Part shown: positions 34,044 through 35,470 of the stretch, in pieces
Layout: each line of letters starts with the position of its first letter
Numbering within the stretch: position 1 is the first letter of the stretch
Assembly (NCBI GenBank): GCA_013203595.1
Contig: JABMNT010000037.1
Location: 1-35,470 of the forward strand
DNA from: Rhodospirillales bacterium
GTDB lineage: Bacteria > Pseudomonadota > Alphaproteobacteria > Rhodospirillales > Casp-alpha2
Direction: 5' to 3'
Length of the DNA stretch: 35,470 nt
The notes under the pieces: model-generated
Told to the model about the DNA's origin: nothing
The model's input: the letters and a program-made list of their open reading frames with translations, nothing else
Databases searched by the model: none
Position numbers and translations under genes: made by a program

Positions 34044-35470
34044 ATGGCTGTTGAAGAAAAAAGCACATCTGTTACTGCTGGCGGTTCGTTTTTAGAGCCC
34101 GCCGGTAACAGTACGCCTGCGCTCCAGTCGCCGGATGCCTTTGAGGTCCCGAACTGGGCCATACAGGCGACGTTCTCACAGGTCGGTGACGACCTGATTT
34201 TGATCGGTGCGCAGGGTGAAAAAATAACACTCGAAGGTTTTTTTGCACAAATTCCGGTTCCATCGCTGATCACCTTCACCGGTCAACAGATTTCAGCACA
34301 GGACATTGCCCTGCGGATTGAAACCGGTGGTGAAGTGCAGGTTGCACAGGATGCCGGTGTGCAGGTGCCGGGCCAGGCAGTCGGCCCGGGCGATCCCCTG
34401 ACAGAGCCACTGGTCGGCGATGCTGGACAGGGCGAGGTGCCGCTCAGTTCCCTGGAAAGTTTGTTAATCAGCATATCGGGCGCGTTGCCCATTGATGAAG
34501 GGATGCTGGCGGTTTTTCAGGCTGCCCTGAACGAAGCGGTCAGCCAGGGTGTCTCGCCGGAACAGGCTCTGGCCCAGCAGCAGGCTTTTGTTGATGCCCT
34601 GCTTTCGGAGATTGCCCAGGGTGCATCTCCGCAGGACGCCCTGAGCAATGCAAAATCGGTTTTCCAGGTACCAACCGGCACTGATCCTCCCCCAACAGGT
34701 ACCGCCGAAGGCAATATTCTGGCGGCGCTGGCTTCCGGTGAAGGGGTCGATGCGGCGGTCTCGGATCTGATTCAGCAGAATCAGAACGGTGCACCCCTGA
34801 CACCGGAACAATTGGCCGCGGCAACTGATGCCTTTATCGAAGGCTTGCAGCAGGGACTGGCCAATGGCGAACTGCCGGCTGATGTCTTCGACGGTGCCAC
34901 TCAGGCCGCCGACGGGGCGGCGGCAGCGGCGGCGCCCGCCGGCAATGCAACCGATGGCGATACGCTGCTGTTGGCACTGGCCAGTGGCGAAGATCTCGAT
35001 GGTGTTCTGCCTGCCGGCGACGGTGCCGGGGCCCAGGGTTTTTCCGATACCCTGATCAGCGCCCTGGAAACCGGGCAACCGGTCGGAGATGCCCTGGATC
35101 AGGCCAATCAGCAGCAGGCGGATTTGGTTAGTGCCATCGACCAGCAGGATGCTCCCGGCCTGGCTGATCCGATGCTGAGCGCCATGGCAACGGGCGATGG
35201 GGTCGATGCCGCTGTCGGCGATTCTGCGGATTTCCAGAACGCATTGATGGATGCCATGCAGAATGGCGGGTCCATCCAGGATGCCCGCCAGCAGGCCGTG
35301 GTTGCGCAAAACGCGGTTGAAACGGCGCAGCAGCAATCCAATGACCCGGCCTCGGTCGATCCCCTGTTGGCCGCCCTGTCATCAGGTAACGGTGTAAACG
35401 AAGTGGTTGGCAATTCGGCGAATTTTGCCGAAGCCCTCGGCGATGCGCTGCAAATTGGCGGCAACGTTGC
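34044..35470 (+). CDS. Large repeat protein, probable type I secretion substrate (3' end outside window)
   Basis: The frame from ATG 34044 stays open for 475 codons to the window edge. An in-frame TGA at 34029 lies upstream, so this ATG is the first start; no good ribosome site is seen. Residues 1 to 130 contain QVGDDLILIGAQGEKITLEG (46-65), a short beta-type motif that I associate with the N-termini of very large alphaproteobacterial type I-secreted adhesins. From about residue 133 the protein is acidic, rich in Ala, Gln, Asp and Gly, cysteine-free, and built of imperfect repeats. No signal peptide is present, as expected for type I export. Ca-binding RTX or cadherin units would lie beyond the window if present. 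Confidence 0.8.
   Translation, partial: MAVEEKSTSVTAGGSFLEPAGNSTPALQSPDAFEVPNWAIQATFSQVGDDLILIGAQGEKITLEGFFAQIPVPSLITFTGQQISAQDIALRIETGGEVQVAQDAGVQVPGQAVGPGDPLTEPLVGDAGQGEVPLSSLESLLISISGALPIDEGMLAVFQAALNEAVSQGVSPEQALAQQQAFVDALLSEIAQGASPQDALSNAKSVFQVPTGTDPPPTGTAEGNILAALASGEGVDAAVSDLIQQNQNGAPLTPEQLAAATDAFIEGLQQGLANGELPADVFDGATQAADGAAAAAAPAGNATDGDTLLLALASGEDLDGVLPAGDGAGAQGFSDTLISALETGQPVGDALDQANQQQADLVSAIDQQDAPGLADPMLSAMATGDGVDAAVGDSADFQNALMDAMQNGGSIQDARQQAVVAQNAVETAQQQSNDPASVDPLLAALSSGNGVNEVVGNSANFAEALGDALQIGGNV
34713..35470 (+). repeat. Imperfect protein-level tandem repeats in the large exported protein
   Basis: Four units begin with similar segments: NILAALASGEGVDAAV (residue 224), DTLLLALASGEDLDGV (306), DPMLSAMATGDGVDAAV (375) and DPLLAALSSGNGVNEVV (439). 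Spacings are 82, 69 and 64 residues. Each continues into a second helix of the type NFAEALGDALQIGG. A more diverged unit may start near residue 133. The DNA copies differ, so the repeats are old rather than recent duplications. Confidence 0.75.

Noticed and set aside
34464-35336. 290-residue minus-strand open frame opposite the large repeat protein.
   Set aside because: The plus-strand frame has the repeats, a plausible start and no stop for 475 codons. The minus frame is low-complexity, Arg/Gly/Gln-rich antisense with no recognisable domain.

Overview
The window looks like chromosomal DNA of a free-living, probably aquatic alphaproteobacterium, perhaps of the Rhodospirillales or a neighbouring order. 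This rests on the carB-greA and fdxA-carD neighbourhoods, a ROSE-type RNA thermometer before a small heat-shock gene, many Leu/Ile/Val-type and MlrC-type accessory genes, and moderately high GC. No rRNA, tRNA, CRISPR array, insertion sequence or prophage was recognised. The taxon is an inference from gene content.

Layout. 1-4.5 kb is housekeeping: the 3' half of carB, greA, a DUF938 methyltransferase, a TerB-like protein, the 7Fe ferredoxin fdxA with its terminator, and carD with its terminator. 4.6-6.1 kb holds an M48 lipoprotein metalloprotease gene split by one in-frame TAG. 6.2-13.2 kb is a divergent catabolic-looking cluster: an EamA transporter and an M81 (MlrC-like) peptidase on minus; an M20 peptidase, an amidase-signature enzyme and a second M81 peptidase on plus. 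13.3-17.7 kb (minus) is a sensory operon: a REC-histidine kinase, a Leu/Ile/Val-type binding lipoprotein without permeases, and a membrane histidine kinase. 17.8-20.7 kb carries AlkB, an HtrA-like protein that has lost its catalytic triad, an aldo/keto reductase and a 59-residue DUF3012 lipoprotein. 20.8-25.8 kb has a TPR-glycosyltransferase-like protein, a tandem pair of TerB-like genes, an Hsp20 gene under a ROSE-like thermometer, a DUF4197 protein and a VOC protein; a flavin reductase follows to 26.5 kb. 26.7-27.9 kb has a class III nucleotide cyclase next to another TerB-like protein.

The right end (27.9-35.5 kb) is the most distinctive part. A minus-strand set encodes a complete type I secretion system (TolC-like, ABC ATPase, HlyD-like) followed by a PilZ protein. 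A small CII-like regulator lies upstream. Divergent from that regulator is an open reading frame running from 34044 off the window edge, 475 codons without a stop, whose acidic, Ala/Gln/Asp-rich product contains imperfect tandem repeats. The simplest reading is that this large protein is the secreted substrate, with PilZ and perhaps the cyclase linking it to nucleotide second messengers. The secretion genes are recognised from sequence; the substrate assignment and second-messenger link are inference.
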